Source: Bacteroidota bacterium
Lineage (GTDB): Bacteria; Bacteroidota; Bacteroidia; Bacteroidales; P3
Reading direction: 5' to 3'
Assembly (NCBI GenBank): GCA_017860275.1
Contig: JAFNAQ010000004.1
Coordinates: forward strand, 124,001-188,000
Length of the DNA stretch: 64,000 nt
Shown: one piece after another, positions 17,501 through 27,450 of the stretch
Numbering within the stretch: position 1 is the first letter of the stretch
How the letters are laid out: each line of letters opens with the position of its first letter
Made by a program: the position numbers and the translations under genes
Notes under the pieces: model-generated
The model's database searches: none
Told to the model about the DNA's origin: nothing
What the model saw: only the letters and a program-made list of their open reading frames with translations

Positions 17501-19069
17501 TTATTTTTCTTTTACTGGGTAGTCTATGGAGTAGTGTAGTCCTAGACTTTCTTTTCTTGCCATTGCCATCTTGATAATTAGATAGGCATTGGCTATTAGA
17601 TTTCTTAGTTCGCAGAGTCTTGGTGTTAGCACAGAACGATTATAGAGTTCTTCGGTTTCCCTATATATTAATCCTATTCTATCGAAGGCGCGCTTTAGCC
17701 TTAGGTCGGAACGAACAATGCCTACATAGTTTGACATTATTTGTTGAAGTTCCTTTACTGATTGTGAAATCAACACCATTTCCTCATTGAGTACCATACC
17801 CTCTGCATCCCAGTCTGGGACGTTTTGGTTTATCTTTACCTTAGATAGTTTTGCTATTGAGTTAATTGCTGCTCTGTTTGAGAATACTAATGATTCAAGG
17901 AGAGAGTTCGATGCCAAACGATTTGCTCCATGAAGCCCTGTGCAGGAGCATTCTCCCGAAGCGTATAGATTTTTTATTGTAGTTTGTGCATTTTCGTCAA
18001 CAACAACACCTCCACATGAATAGTGTGCCGCAGGAACAACAGGAATCATATCCTTGGTTATGTTTATACCTATCTCTAAGCATTTGGCATAAATATTTGG
18101 GAAATGATTCATTATCTCAGCCTTGTCAATTCCTCTGCAATCTAAGTAAACATGGTCTTCACCTCTTTGTTTCATTTCTTTATCGATTGCTCTGGCTACA
18201 ATATCTCTTGGTGCAAGTGAGCCTCTTTGGTCATATTTATGCATAAAAGGCTCTCCGTCCATTGTCTTAAGTATTCCTCCTGCACCTCGCATAGCTTCGG
18301 TTATTAGGAAGGACGGTTTTTCCAAAGGATTAAATAATGAGGTAGGGTGAAATTGCACAAATTCCATATCGGCTAGTTTGGCCTTAGCTCTATGACATAT
18401 TGCTTGCCCATCTCCTGTTGAAACCAAGGGATTGGTTGTTGTATTATATACGTTACCATTACCTCCTGTTGCAAGAAGTGTGAATTTAGCAAGATATGTA
18501 TCTATTGTATTGTCGTTTTGATTCAAAACATAGGCACCATAACACTCAACATCGTTTCTAGATTTATTTACTATCTCTCCCAAATGATGTTGAGTAATGA
18601 GGTCAACCGTGTATTGATTTTCTTTTATTGTAATGTTTGGATGATTTCTTGCTCTATCGAGTAGTGCACGTTCAATCTCGAAGCCTGTATTATCTTGGTG
18701 GTGAAGTATTCGAAACTCAGAATGCCCTCCTTCTTTTGCAAGGTCATAGTCTCCAGAGACTTTTTTGTCGAAGTTTGTACCCCATTCAATAAGTTCCTTT
18801 ATTCTATCTGTACTTTCGGTAATAGTAATTCGAACACTATTCTCGTTGCAATGTCCTGCCCCAGCTATTAATGTATCCTTAATATGTTTCTCATAAGAGT
18901 CGGGAGAATACATTACTGCGGCAATTCCACCTTGAGCATATTTTGTACTACTCTCCGATGCATCTGCCTTTGTAATTATACAAACCTTACCGTGCTGAGC
19001 TACGTTTAAGGCAAAGCTTAGTCCAGCTATACCCGAACCCAAAACAAGATAATCAATCTCGTATCTCAT
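17501..19069 (-). CDS. nadB: L-aspartate oxidase
   Basis: A 522-residue flavoprotein that oxidises L-aspartate to iminoaspartate, the first step of de novo NAD synthesis. The FAD dinucleotide motif GSGIAG is at 11-16; YAQGGIAAV, LATGGNGNVY, GDGQAICHRA, EFVQFHPT, REAMRGAGG-like (TEAMRGAGG) and SCGGVVVDENAQT with GANRLASNSLLES are the succinate dehydrogenase/aspartate oxidase signatures. Length agrees with the family. It is the last gene after atpG (4-bp gap), so NAD synthesis is coupled in transcription to the ATP synthase genes. nadA and nadC are not in the window. Confidence 0.96.
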   Translation of the reverse strand: MRYEIDYLVLGSGIAGLSFALNVAQHGKVCIITKADASESSTKYAQGGIAAVMYSPDSYEKHIKDTLIAGAGHCNENSVRITITESTDRIKELIEWGTNFDKKVSGDYDLAKEGGHSEFRILHHQDNTGFEIERALLDRARNHPNITIKENQYTVDLITQHHLGEIVNKSRNDVECYGAYVLNQNDNTIDTYLAKFTLLATGGNGNVYNTTTNPLVSTGDGQAICHRAKAKLADMEFVQFHPTSLFNPLEKPSFLITEAMRGAGGILKTMDGEPFMHKYDQRGSLAPRDIVARAIDKEMKQRGEDHVYLDCRGIDKAEIMNHFPNIYAKCLEIGINITKDMIPVVPAAHYSCGGVVVDENAQTTIKNLYASGECSCTGLHGANRLASNSLLESLVFSNRAAINSIAKLSKVKINQNVPDWDAEGMVLNEEMVLISQSVKELQQIMSNYVGIVRSDLRLKRAFDRIGLIYRETEELYNRSVLTPRLCELRNLIANAYLIIKMAMARKESLGLHYSIDYPVKEK

Positions 19070-19073
19070 TATA

Positions 19074-19961
19074 TTACTCGTTTAATGCTTCTGCACCTGA
19101 GCAGATCTCAATAATTTCGTTTGTGATTGCAGCTTGTCGAGCCTTGTTGTATGATAATTTAAGTTCTTTCAATAAACCTTGTGCATTATCTGTAGCCTTA
19201 TGCATAGCAGTCATTCTCGCTCCATGCTCTGAGGCAAAACTGTCGATAAAACATTTGAATAATTGATTTTTAAGAGCTTGAGGAATAATGCTTTCTTTTA
19301 GAATGTCAACAGAAGGTTCAAAGATAAGATTCCCCTCGCTAGATGATTTCTTGTCTTTTTGTTTAGTTGGAGTTTGTATAGGAAGAAATATTTCGTCGGT
19401 AACAATCTGAGATGCAGAATTCTTAAACTGATTATAAATTATCTCAATCTGAGAATAGTTACCAGTCTTGAATTTATTCATCAAGTCTTCTGCAATTTTG
19501 TTGATATGTTCAAAGTCTAGATTATCCCAAATACTATCACCATCTCCAGCGAACTCAATACCTTTCTGTTTGCGGAAAAACTCTGTACTCTTTCTACCAA
19601 AGCTAAGAATGTCAACCTTTATATATTTATCTTGCTTATATATTTCTTCGACTCTTTTCTTTGTTGCCTTAATAATATTTGCATTAAATCCACCACATAA
19701 ACCTTTGTTAGAAGTCAAAACAACTAACAAAACCTTATCTAATTTTTTCTTTTTACCATAGTCGCTATCAGATAAATCCGTATCATCGCCCATGATCTTA
19801 CTAATAATCTCAGAAAGCAAAGCAGAATAAGGTCTTAAAGCAATAATAGAGTTTTGAGCTCTACGTAGTTTTGAAGCAGAAACCATCTTCATCGCAGAAG
19901 TAATCTGCATGGTAGAACCAACAGAAGCAATTCGATTTCTAACTTCTTTTAAATTTGCCAT
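19074..19961 (-). CDS. atpG: ATP synthase F1 gamma subunit
   Basis: A 295-residue rotor-shaft subunit. The N-terminal MANLKEVRNRIASVGSTMQITSAMKMVSASKLRRAQ and the C-terminal SEHGARMTAMHKATDNAQ are strongly conserved gamma sequences forming the coiled coil inside the alpha3-beta3 head. A lysine/serine-rich insertion (residues about 196-206, KQKDKKSSSEG) is less typical. Fourth in line behind atpA with a 15-bp gap. Confidence 0.97.
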   Translation of the reverse strand: MANLKEVRNRIASVGSTMQITSAMKMVSASKLRRAQNSIIALRPYSALLSEIISKIMGDDTDLSDSDYGKKKKLDKVLLVVLTSNKGLCGGFNANIIKATKKRVEEIYKQDKYIKVDILSFGRKSTEFFRKQKGIEFAGDGDSIWDNLDFEHINKIAEDLMNKFKTGNYSQIEIIYNQFKNSASQIVTDEIFLPIQTPTKQKDKKSSSEGNLIFEPSVDILKESIIPQALKNQLFKCFIDSFASEHGARMTAMHKATDNAQGLLKELKLSYNKARQAAITNEIIEICSGAEALNE

Positions 19962-19976
19962 CTATATAGTTATTAA

Positions 19977-21557
19977 CTATTTGATTAATCTATTAACTAA
20001 TATTTCAGCAGAGGATTTTAAAACAGCAACCATATCATCCTCAAGCTTGCCACTACGAATGCCATCTAAAACATCTTTATGATTATGTTCTAAATAGAAA
20101 ATATAATCTTTCTCGAACTGTTGAATCTTATTAACAGGTAAATTATGTAACCAACCCTTTGTACCACAACAAATAATAGCTATTTGATGCTCAACCTTCA
20201 TTGGTGAATATTGAGGCTGTTTTAATATCTCAACATTTCTTTTACCCTTTTCAATAACAATCTTAGTAGTTGCATCAAGGTCAGAACTAAATTTTGAGAA
20301 AGCCTCCAACTCACGATATTGAGCTTGGTCTAGTTTTAAAGTACCAGAAACCTTCTTCATTGATTTAATTTGAGCATTACCTCCAACTCGTGATACAGAA
20401 ATACCAACATTGATAGCAGGACGAATCCCTGAATTAAACAGGTTGTTTTCTAAGAAAATTTGACCATCTGTAATAGAAATAACATTAGTTGGAATATATG
20501 CAGAAACGTCTCCAGCTTGAGTTTCGATAATAGGTAGAGCAGTTAAAGAACCACCACCTTTTACCTTATGCTTCAAACATTCAGGAAGGTCATTCATATT
20601 TCTTGCAACTTCATCTTCTTTGATAATCTTTGCAGCACGTTCCAATAATCTTGAGTGAAGATAGAATACGTCTCCAGGATATGCCTCACGACCAGGAGGA
20701 CGACGAAGTAATAACGACACTTCACGATAAGCAACAGCTTGTTTAGATAAGTCATCATAAATAACTAATGCTGCACGACCTGTGTCACGGAAATACTCTC
20801 CAATTGCAGCTCCAGCAAAAGGAGCATAGAATTGCATTGCAGCAGAGTCAGAAGCAGTTGCAGCTAAAACAATAGTATAAGCCATAGCTCCTTTTTCTTC
20901 TAATGTTCTAACAATATTTGCAACTGTAGAACCTTTTTGACCACAAGCTACATATATACAATATACTGGCTCTCCCTTATCGTAAAATTCTTTTTGATTT
21001 ATTATAGTATCAATAGCTATGGCAGTCTTACCTGTCTGTCTATCACCAATAATCAACTCTCTTTGACCACGACCAATAGGAATCATTGAGTCAATAGCCT
21101 TAAGTCCTGTTTGTAAAGGTTCAGTAACAGGTTGACGGAAGATAACTCCAGGAGCCTTTCTTTCCAAAGGCATCTCAAATAATTCGCCCTCAATATGTCC
21201 CTTCCCATCAATAGGTTCTCCAACTGTATTGATAACTCTACCAGCTAATCCTTCTCCAACCTTAATTGAAGCAATTAAATTAGTTCTCTTTACAATATCT
21301 CCCTCGTTAATATCTCTACTATCACCCAAAATAACTATCCCAACATTGTCTTGCTCTAAGTTTTGAACAATACCCTGAACATCATTATCAAATAACACCA
21401 ACTCTCCACTTTGAACATTGTTCAATCCATAAACACGAGCAATACCATCACCAACAGTAAGCACAGTGCCAACCTCTTCTAAAGAAGCTTCAAGATTTGT
21501 ATTAGATAGTTGATTACGTAAAATTGCCGTAACCTCTGAAGGTTTAATCTCTGCCAT
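19977..21557 (-). CDS. atpA: ATP synthase F1 alpha subunit
   Basis: A 526-residue non-catalytic nucleotide-binding subunit. The Walker A motif GDRQTGKTA is near residue 170; the [32 protein letters not shown] block with the alpha-type arginine environment is intact, and [14 protein letters not shown] is the ATPase signature. It lies in the order atpE-F-H-A-G. The beta (atpD) and epsilon (atpC) genes are not adjacent; in Bacteroidales they usually form another part of the locus. Confidence 0.98.
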   Translation of the reverse strand: MAEIKPSEVTAILRNQLSNTNLEASLEEVGTVLTVGDGIARVYGLNNVQSGELVLFDNDVQGIVQNLEQDNVGIVILGDSRDINEGDIVKRTNLIASIKVGEGLAGRVINTVGEPIDGKGHIEGELFEMPLERKAPGVIFRQPVTEPLQTGLKAIDSMIPIGRGQRELIIGDRQTGKTAIAIDTIINQKEFYDKGEPVYCIYVACGQKGSTVANIVRTLEEKGAMAYTIVLAATASDSAAMQFYAPFAGAAIGEYFRDTGRAALVIYDDLSKQAVAYREVSLLLRRPPGREAYPGDVFYLHSRLLERAAKIIKEDEVARNMNDLPECLKHKVKGGGSLTALPIIETQAGDVSAYIPTNVISITDGQIFLENNLFNSGIRPAINVGISVSRVGGNAQIKSMKKVSGTLKLDQAQYRELEAFSKFSSDLDATTKIVIEKGKRNVEILKQPQYSPMKVEHQIAIICCGTKGWLHNLPVNKIQQFEKDYIFYLEHNHKDVLDGIRSGKLEDDMVAVLKSSAEILVNRLIK

Positions 21558-21567
21558 ATATTATAAA

Positions 21568-22122
21568 TTAAAATCCTTTTTCATAAATGTTTTTTGCAAA
21601 CGATTTCCTTAATAGATTAAGTTGTTTTGAAATCGATGCATCATAAATATTTCCGTCAACTAAAAGTTTAAATCCTCCAATAATATCTTTTTGAATCTTA
21701 ACCTTCAGTTCTATTTTGCAATTGAATTTTTGCTCTAGAATTGCTTTCATTTGTGCAATTATATCATCGCTAGCCTCATTAGATACAATAAGGTTAGCAA
21801 CTTTAATATTGTGATACTCATTAAAGATAGCGTGGAACTCATTGGCAATTTCTTTCAAGTAGACAACTCTACGTTTATCCACCAAAAGGATGATAAAATC
21901 CAATGAAAGTTTCTCAACCTTGTCTTCAAAGATATCTCTAATAATCTTCTTTTTACTCCCAATATTAATGTTTGGATTCTTCATTATTGAAGTCAAAAGA
22001 ACATTCTCTTGACAAACTTCTTCAATAAAGAAAATATCTTTACTAACTTGGTCAAGTAAATTTACTTCGATAGCCAAATCAAATATTGCACGAGCATAGC
22101 GAGAAGACAATATACTATTCAT
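21568..22122 (-). CDS. atpH: ATP synthase F1 delta subunit
   Basis: A 184-residue delta/OSCP subunit that links the F1 head to the peripheral stalk. SSRYARAIFDLA at the N-terminus and the C-terminal IIGGFKLLVDGNIYDASISKQLNLLRKSF are the typical conserved ends; the middle is helical and variable as usual. It starts 4 bp after atpF and 10 bp before atpA, so coupling is likely. Confidence 0.94.
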   Translation of the reverse strand: MNSILSSRYARAIFDLAIEVNLLDQVSKDIFFIEEVCQENVLLTSIMKNPNINIGSKKKIIRDIFEDKVEKLSLDFIILLVDKRRVVYLKEIANEFHAIFNEYHNIKVANLIVSNEASDDIIAQMKAILEQKFNCKIELKVKIQKDIIGGFKLLVDGNIYDASISKQLNLLRKSFAKNIYEKGF

Positions 22123-22126
22123 AGCC

Positions 22127-22627
22127 TTAGTTTAGTGTAAAATCAGAAACTCTTTTTTCAATAATTTTTTTATCCAATTCCTTATTAGAAAGTTCTTCTT
22201 CTAATACCTTTTCTACTATCTCAATAGAGAAATTTGCAATCTGATTTTTCAATTCAGTTAAAGCTTGAAGCTTTTCGTAGTTTATACTATCTCTTGCCGA
22301 AAGAACAATTCTTTGAGACTCTTCCAAAGCTCTTAGTTTTGTTTCTTCCATCATTTTCTCACTTTGAAGATGAGCCTCTTTAAGAATTACATCTCTTTCT
22401 TCCATTGCTTGCTTAAGCAATTGATCATTAGAGAATTTCAATTGAGCCATCTCATTTCTAGCAATTTGAGCCTCATCTAAAGATTTCTGGATAAGCTCTT
22501 CTCTCTCACGAATCATTTTCATAATGACAGGCCATCCAAACTTTCCTAAAATAAACAATAGGATAAGGAATGAAATTGTCATCCAAAACAGAAGCCCAAC
22601 ACCAGGTGTTATAAGGGTGGTACCCAT
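22127..22627 (-). CDS. atpF: ATP synthase F0 b subunit
   Basis: A 166-residue peripheral-stalk subunit: one N-terminal membrane helix (about 9-30, GLLFWMTISFLILLFILGKF) followed by a long charged coiled coil rich in Glu, Lys and Ala. The usual length is 155-170. Spaced 79 bp from atpE, and this spacer holds a hairpin. Confidence 0.94.
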   Translation of the reverse strand: MGTTLITPGVGLLFWMTISFLILLFILGKFGWPVIMKMIREREELIQKSLDEAQIARNEMAQLKFSNDQLLKQAMEERDVILKEAHLQSEKMMEETKLRALEESQRIVLSARDSINYEKLQALTELKNQIANFSIEIVEKVLEEELSNKELDKKIIEKRVSDFTLN

Positions 22628-22653
22628 AATAATTTAATTTTTTAATTAAGAGA

Positions 22654-22697
22654 ATGGTTAATGATTAATTTTCAAAGACATATCAACCATTAACCAT
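22654..22697 (-). promoter_or_regulatory. Hairpin in the atpE-atpF spacer
   Basis: Perfect 10-bp inverted repeat (ATGGTTAATG at 22654-22663 and CATTAACCAT at 22688-22697) with a 24-nt loop, no T run after it. It lies directly after the gene for the c subunit, the only F0 subunit needed in many copies, and could protect the atpE 3' end or cause partial termination. Confidence 0.5.
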
Positions 22698-22706
22698 AGA
22701 CTAAAA

Positions 22707-22997
<291 letters not shown>

Positions 22998-23040
22998 TTA
23001 AAAAAGTTTAGTTTACCATTCAAAATAATGATACAAGCGT

Positions 23041-23048
23041 CAAAATTA
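23041..23048 (-). promoter_or_regulatory. -7 element of the atpEFHAG-nadB operon
   Basis: TAATTTTG on the minus strand, a TAnnTTTG match 71 bp before the atpE ATG. The -33 element is not clear. Confidence 0.5.
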
Positions 23049-23174
23049 TACAATTTTCTTGTTTGGAAGCAATTTTATTAAAAAAAAAAGATAAAAATAA
23101 ATGTTAAGACACAACAAATCAATATTATATAAGCTAAATAAATTGCGAAAGGGAATAATTTTTCTGTCAAAAAA

Positions 23175-23205
23175 TTGGAGGCTATTAAAAAATAGAATAT
23201 CTTTG
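23175..23205 (+). promoter_or_regulatory. Promoter of tRNA-Lys
   Basis: TTG (23175-23177), 20-bp spacer, TATCTTTG (23198-23205), ending 15 bp before the tRNA 5' end. Confidence 0.7.
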
Positions 23206-23220
23206 CAACTCCAAATAAAT

Positions 23221-23293
23221 GTCTTTGTAGCTCAGTTGGTAGAGCAAATGACTCTTAATCATTGGGTCCGGGGTTCGAGTCCCCGCGAGGACA
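23221..23293 (+). tRNA. tRNA-Lys (anticodon CTT)
   Basis: 73-nt cloverleaf: acceptor GTCTTTG/CGAGGAC (with G-U pairs), D arm AGTTGGTA, anticodon stem AATGA/TCATT with loop CTCTTAA (CTT, lysine), T arm CGGGG-TTCGAGT-CCCCG. Discriminator A, CCA not encoded. Confidence 0.95.
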
Positions 23294-23299
23294 CTCCTT

Positions 23300-23337
23300 A
23301 AAAACGCAAATAATTAGTAATAATTGCTTGCGTTTTT
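23300..23337 (+). terminator. Terminator of tRNA-Lys
   Basis: Stem AAAAACGCAA/TTGCGTTTTT with an 18-nt loop and a T run. Confidence 0.8.
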
Positions 23338-23401
23338 TTGTTTTATCCCCTTAAAAAAGCCGATTGGCTTGGCATAATTTTCGTTTTTAATATTTTTGAT
23401 G

Positions 23402-23409
23402 TACTTTTG
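23402..23409 (+). promoter_or_regulatory. -7 element of the ansA operon
   Basis: TACTTTTG, a full TAnnTTTG match 30 bp before the ansA ATG at 23440; no clear -33 TTG at standard distance. Confidence 0.5.
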
Positions 23410-23439
23410 TAGATTAATCTATATGCTAATAGCTTGTTT

Positions 23440-24450
23440 ATGAAACAAATTTTGGTTATTTACACTGGTGGAACTATTGGTATGGTAAAGGATGCAAAAA
23501 CGGGCTCCTTACATCCTTTTGATATGTCAAGAATCTACGAAGCCTTGCCTGTTCTAAGAGAATTGCCTTGCGTTTTAGACTCATATCGTTTCGATCCAAT
23601 AATCGATTCTTCGAACATGAAACCTGAGTATTGGGTTAAACTTGCTTGTATTATTGAGGAGAATTACGAAAAATATGATGGCTTTGTAGTATTGCATGGC
23701 ACAGACACAATGTCTTACACTGCTTCAATGCTTAGCTTTATGCTTGAAAATCTTGGCAAACCAGTAGTCTTAACAGGTTCTCAACTCCCTCTTGGTATGA
23801 TACGTACCGATGGAAGAGAAAATATTATTGGAGCAGTAGAGATAGCTTCCTCAGAGACGGTAATTATTCCAGAGGTTTGTATTTTCTTTGAAGACAAATT
23901 GTACAGAGGAAATAGGACAACTAAGATAAATTCTGAGTATTTTGAAGCCTTCTATTCGGGTAACTATCCATCGCTAGCAAAGGTTGGAATAAATATTTCA
24001 TATAAGAAACATTTATTTGCCGATATGCCTTCAAATAAACTAAAGGTCTATAAAAAACTCGACGATAATATAGTAATTGTAAAAATATTCCCAGGTCTAA
24101 AAGAAGAATATTTGAAATCAATTCTATCTATGAATGGGCTTAAGGCTGTAGTCTTAGAAACCTTTGGTTCGGGCAATGCACCAACAGAAGATTGGTTTAT
24201 AAATTGCTTAAGAGATGCAATAGATAGAGGAATAATAATTTATAATGTTACACAATGCAAAGCAGGAGCTGTCGTTATGGGACATTATGAGACCTCGACA
24301 ATGTTAGCACAGATTGGAATAGTAGGAGGATATGATATTACAACAGAATCTGCTGTTGCAAAGCTAATGTTTGTACTTGGAAATTACGAAGATAAAGAAG
24401 AAATATATAGAATGCTTAATACTTCTCTAAGAGGAGAAATTACAGTTTGA
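23440..24450 (+). CDS. ansA: Type I L-asparaginase
   Basis: 336 residues from the ATG at 23440, preferred over an in-frame TTG two codons upstream. The first threonine loop is YTGGTIGMV; the second active-site block VVLHGTDTMSYTASML supplies Thr and Asp, and SQLPLGMIRTDGREN follows. It hydrolyses asparagine to aspartate and ammonia. No signal peptide, so it is cytoplasmic type I. Its stop is next to the start of the heptose kinase gene (1-bp gap). Confidence 0.94.
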   Translation: MKQILVIYTGGTIGMVKDAKTGSLHPFDMSRIYEALPVLRELPCVLDSYRFDPIIDSSNMKPEYWVKLACIIEENYEKYDGFVVLHGTDTMSYTASMLSFMLENLGKPVVLTGSQLPLGMIRTDGRENIIGAVEIASSETVIIPEVCIFFEDKLYRGNRTTKINSEYFEAFYSGNYPSLAKVGINISYKKHLFADMPSNKLKVYKKLDDNIVIVKIFPGLKEEYLKSILSMNGLKAVVLETFGSGNAPTEDWFINCLRDAIDRGIIIYNVTQCKAGAVVMGHYETSTMLAQIGIVGGYDITTESAVAKLMFVLGNYEDKEEIYRMLNTSLRGEITV

Positions 24451-24451
24451 T

Positions 24452-25447
24452 ATGGAATACAAGAAATTATTTGAAAAGATAAATAAGCTCAATATACTTA
24501 TTATCGGAGACGTGATGATTGACTCATATATGTGGGGAAAGGTAGAAAGAATATCTCCAGAGGCACCAGTTCCAATTGTTGCCGTTTCTAAAATAGAGGA
24601 CCGTTTAGGAGGAGCTGCAAATGTGGCATTAAATATTGCTGCAATGGGAGCAACACCGGTACTTGCATCGGTTATTGGAGATGACACAAAATCTCATCTT
24701 TTGATAAAGCTTATGCAAGAACAGGGGATGAACACCGATGGCATTTGCTTATCTAAGAAAAGAAAGACAACAGTCAAAACAAGAGTCTTAGGCAATAAGA
24801 CACAGATGCTAAGGGTAGACGAAGAGATAGACACGCCTCTTAATGAAGAAGATGAAAATATGTTTATGTCTACAATTGAGGAAATAATCAACACCAAACA
24901 TATTGATGCAATTATCTTCCAAGACTATGACAAGGGGACAATAACAAAAGATATTATCAACCATGTTGTAAGGCTAGCTAAGAAAAAAGATATACCAACA
25001 ACTGTTGACCCAAAGAAAAGAAACTTCTTGAATTATAAAGGTGTAACCCTATTTAAACCAAATCTAAAGGAGTTAAAAGAAGGTCTAAAGATTGAGTTCG
25101 ACTATCCTTCGCTTGATAATCTTAATGATGCATCAAACCTATTGCAAGCAAAGTTAAAGAGCGACATGATATTTATCACACTTTCTGAGAATGGAGTATA
25201 TATATCTGACTATTCTAATTCCAAGACTGTTACAAATATTATTCAAGCACATGAGAGATCAATAACCGATGTCTCAGGAGCAGGAGATACTGTAATAAGC
25301 ATTGCCACACTCTGTTTGGCACTAAGACTTGAACCAAAAAAGATTGCTCAAATCGCAAATCTTGCTGGGGGATTAGTTTGTGAACAAGTAGGAGTTGTGC
25401 CAATAGAAAAAGAACTTCTATTATCAGAGGTTTTGAATAAGTTTTAA
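24452..25447 (+). CDS. rfaE1: D-glycero-beta-D-manno-heptose-7-phosphate kinase (PfkB/ribokinase family)
   Basis: A 331-residue ribokinase-fold sugar kinase. LIIGDVMIDSYMWGKVERISPEAP and LGGAANVALNIAAMG are typical of the HldE/RfaE kinase domain; the catalytic DVSGAGDTVIS anion hole lies near residue 275. It phosphorylates heptose-7-phosphate at C1 on the way to ADP-heptose for lipopolysaccharide or glycan synthesis. The nucleotidyltransferase half of bifunctional HldE is absent, so a separate RfaE2-type enzyme is expected elsewhere. Starts 1 bp after the end of ansA. Confidence 0.88.
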   Translation: MEYKKLFEKINKLNILIIGDVMIDSYMWGKVERISPEAPVPIVAVSKIEDRLGGAANVALNIAAMGATPVLASVIGDDTKSHLLIKLMQEQGMNTDGICLSKKRKTTVKTRVLGNKTQMLRVDEEIDTPLNEEDENMFMSTIEEIINTKHIDAIIFQDYDKGTITKDIINHVVRLAKKKDIPTTVDPKKRNFLNYKGVTLFKPNLKELKEGLKIEFDYPSLDNLNDASNLLQAKLKSDMIFITLSENGVYISDYSNSKTVTNIIQAHERSITDVSGAGDTVISIATLCLALRLEPKKIAQIANLAGGLVCEQVGVVPIEKELLLSEVLNKF

Positions 25448-25477
25448 TTTTTCTCTAAATAATTAATTCAAAAGAAA

Positions 25478-26635
25478 ATGAATAATTTTAGTTATTATAA
25501 TCCAACGAAGGTTGTTTTTGGAAAGAATACAATTAGTAAACTTTCCTCTCTAGTCCCTCAGGGAGCTAAGACCCTAATAATATATGGAGGAGGAAGTATA
25601 AAACATAACGGAGTCTATGACCAAGTTATAAATGCCCTCTCAGGAAGAGAAGTCCTTGAATTCTCAGGCATTGAACCAAATCCAAGATTTGAGACTTGTA
25701 TGAAATGCGTAGAATTTATTAGAGAAAACAATATTGAGTTCTTGCTTTCAGTTGGAGGAGGTTCAGCAATTGATGCAACAAAGTTTATTGCAGCGGCATA
25801 CTATTATGAATCAGATAACACGTGGGAGATATTAGAAACATCGGGAGCAAAGATAAAGAAAGCCATGCCTTTTGCTACAGTACTCACACTCCCAGCAACA
25901 GGTTCAGAGATGAATAAAGGCTCTGTAATAACAAAAGAGGCGACAAAAGAAAAACGTTCTTTTAGCTCTCCACTATGTTTTCCACTATTCTCAATTCTTG
26001 ACCCTCAGACGACATACTCTCTTCCTAAGAGCCAAATATCTAATGGAATAGTAGATACCTATGTTCACGTAATGGAACAATATCTAACCTATCCTGTCAA
26101 TAATCAAATATCTGATCGTTTTGCAGAAAGCATATTGATAACCCTTGTAGAGGAAGCACCAAAGGTATTTAAAGATCCAAACAACTATGATGTTCGTGCC
26201 AATTTAATGTGGGCAGCAACACTAGGGCTTAATGGGCTTATTGCTTGTGGAGTGCCAGAAGATTGGGCAACACATGTAATAGGGCATGAACTAACAGCTT
26301 TTCATGGTCTTGACCATGGAGTAACCTTAGCAATAGTCTTGCCTGGGGTTATGAATATCATGAGGGATGAGAAGGCAGATAAAATTCTACAATATGCCGA
26401 AAGAGTATTTGGAATAACTCAAGGCACAAAAGAAGAGATAATAGACAAGGCAATCATTGCAACTCAAAGTTTTTTTGCATCATTAGATATACCAACACGA
26501 CTTTCTGACGTTAACCTTAATGAGACCTGTATCGAACCAATAATAAAAAGAATGGTCGATAGAGGTTGGAATCTAGGCGAAAATGGAACAATAAGCCCAG
26601 AAAAGGTTAGACAAATATTAATAGATAGACTGTGA
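25478..26635 (+). CDS. Iron-containing alcohol dehydrogenase (YqhD/butanol dehydrogenase type)
   Basis: A 385-residue group III alcohol dehydrogenase. GGGSIKHNGVYDQV and SVGGGSAIDATKFIAAA bind NAD(P)H; the latter GGGS loop is of the NADPH-preferring BDH type. The metal ligands sit in VDTYVHVMEQYL (Asp, His) and GHELTAFHGLDHG (two His). It probably reduces aldehydes to alcohols during fermentation or detoxification. It is followed without gap by porT, whose GTG start overlaps its stop codon. Confidence 0.9.
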   Translation: MNNFSYYNPTKVVFGKNTISKLSSLVPQGAKTLIIYGGGSIKHNGVYDQVINALSGREVLEFSGIEPNPRFETCMKCVEFIRENNIEFLLSVGGGSAIDATKFIAAAYYYESDNTWEILETSGAKIKKAMPFATVLTLPATGSEMNKGSVITKEATKEKRSFSSPLCFPLFSILDPQTTYSLPKSQISNGIVDTYVHVMEQYLTYPVNNQISDRFAESILITLVEEAPKVFKDPNNYDVRANLMWAATLGLNGLIACGVPEDWATHVIGHELTAFHGLDHGVTLAIVLPGVMNIMRDEKADKILQYAERVFGITQGTKEEIIDKAIIATQSFFASLDIPTRLSDVNLNETCIEPIIKRMVDRGWNLGENGTISPEKVRQILIDRL

Positions 26636-27360
26636 GAGAAATAGAAAAGATTAGTTTTTGTTTTGTATTAGTCCTTGTAATAATTAACCTAAATATTACA
26701 GAGCTAAGAGCGCAAGCAAAACCTAAGAATCTTCCTAATTATGACCTAAAGGTACTTCATTTTGGATTTACCTTAGGTTATAATCAGTTTACCTCAATGC
26801 TAAAGGTCAAAGACCCAATCCCAGATCCAGAAAAGGTTTTGGGGATGAATATTGAGTCACAGCACGGCTTCCAAGTAGGAGTAATAAGCGACTTTAAAGC
26901 CTTTGAATATTTACGCTTACGTCTATTACCAACCATAACATTTGGAGATAGAAAATTCAATTACTCAGTAATAGACTCAAGAGGAATAAATAAGATAGAA
27001 TCCACAAATATAGAGGCAATATATCTTGAGGCACCATTAGAATTTAAGATACAATCCAAGAGATGGAATAATTTCCGTCCTTATATAATAGTAGGAGGAA
27101 AGTTCGCCTATGACTTAGCCTCATTAAAGAAGAAAAAGATATCACAAGAAGACCAATTGCTAAGGGTAGACAACATAGATTGGATGTACACAACAGGAGT
27201 AGGATTCGATTTCTACCTAGAGTACTTCAAGTTTGGAATAGAACTAAAATCATCATTTAGTTTCAATAATATGATAATCCCGGAAGCCCATAAACCCTAC
27301 TCAAACATAATAGACAAATACCGAACCCAAATCTTCTACATTAATTTCACATTCGAATAA
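26632..27360 (+). CDS. porT: Type IX secretion system protein PorT
   Basis: A 242-residue outer-membrane beta-barrel protein. A signal peptide ends near LRAQA; NLPNYDLKVLHFGFTLGYN is the PorT hallmark, and the remainder alternates amphipathic strands, ending in the aromatic FYINFTFE. PorT is needed for T9SS secretion and gliding-type surface export. The start is a GTG at 26632 that overlaps the TGA of the alcohol dehydrogenase gene (GTGA), so it depends on translational coupling; no ATG is available before the signal peptide. Cargo proteins with T9SS sorting tails occur at 12.4, 28.9 and 60 kb. Confidence 0.88.
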   Translation: MREIEKISFCFVLVLVIINLNITELRAQAKPKNLPNYDLKVLHFGFTLGYNQFTSMLKVKDPIPDPEKVLGMNIESQHGFQVGVISDFKAFEYLRLRLLPTITFGDRKFNYSVIDSRGINKIESTNIEAIYLEAPLEFKIQSKRWNNFRPYIIVGGKFAYDLASLKKKKISQEDQLLRVDNIDWMYTTGVGFDFYLEYFKFGIELKSSFSFNNMIIPEAHKPYSNIIDKYRTQIFYINFTFE

Positions 27361-27450
27361 AACAAGGATTATCTACAATATCCCCCTAAATATCTCTTTA
27401 CAGTTTGAGATTATTACAATAATAATCAAACTACAAGAATAACCCAAAAG

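Noticed and set aside
23101-23301. 66-codon ORF over tRNA-Lys
   Set aside because: Its second half is the tRNA itself; the frame is a by-product.
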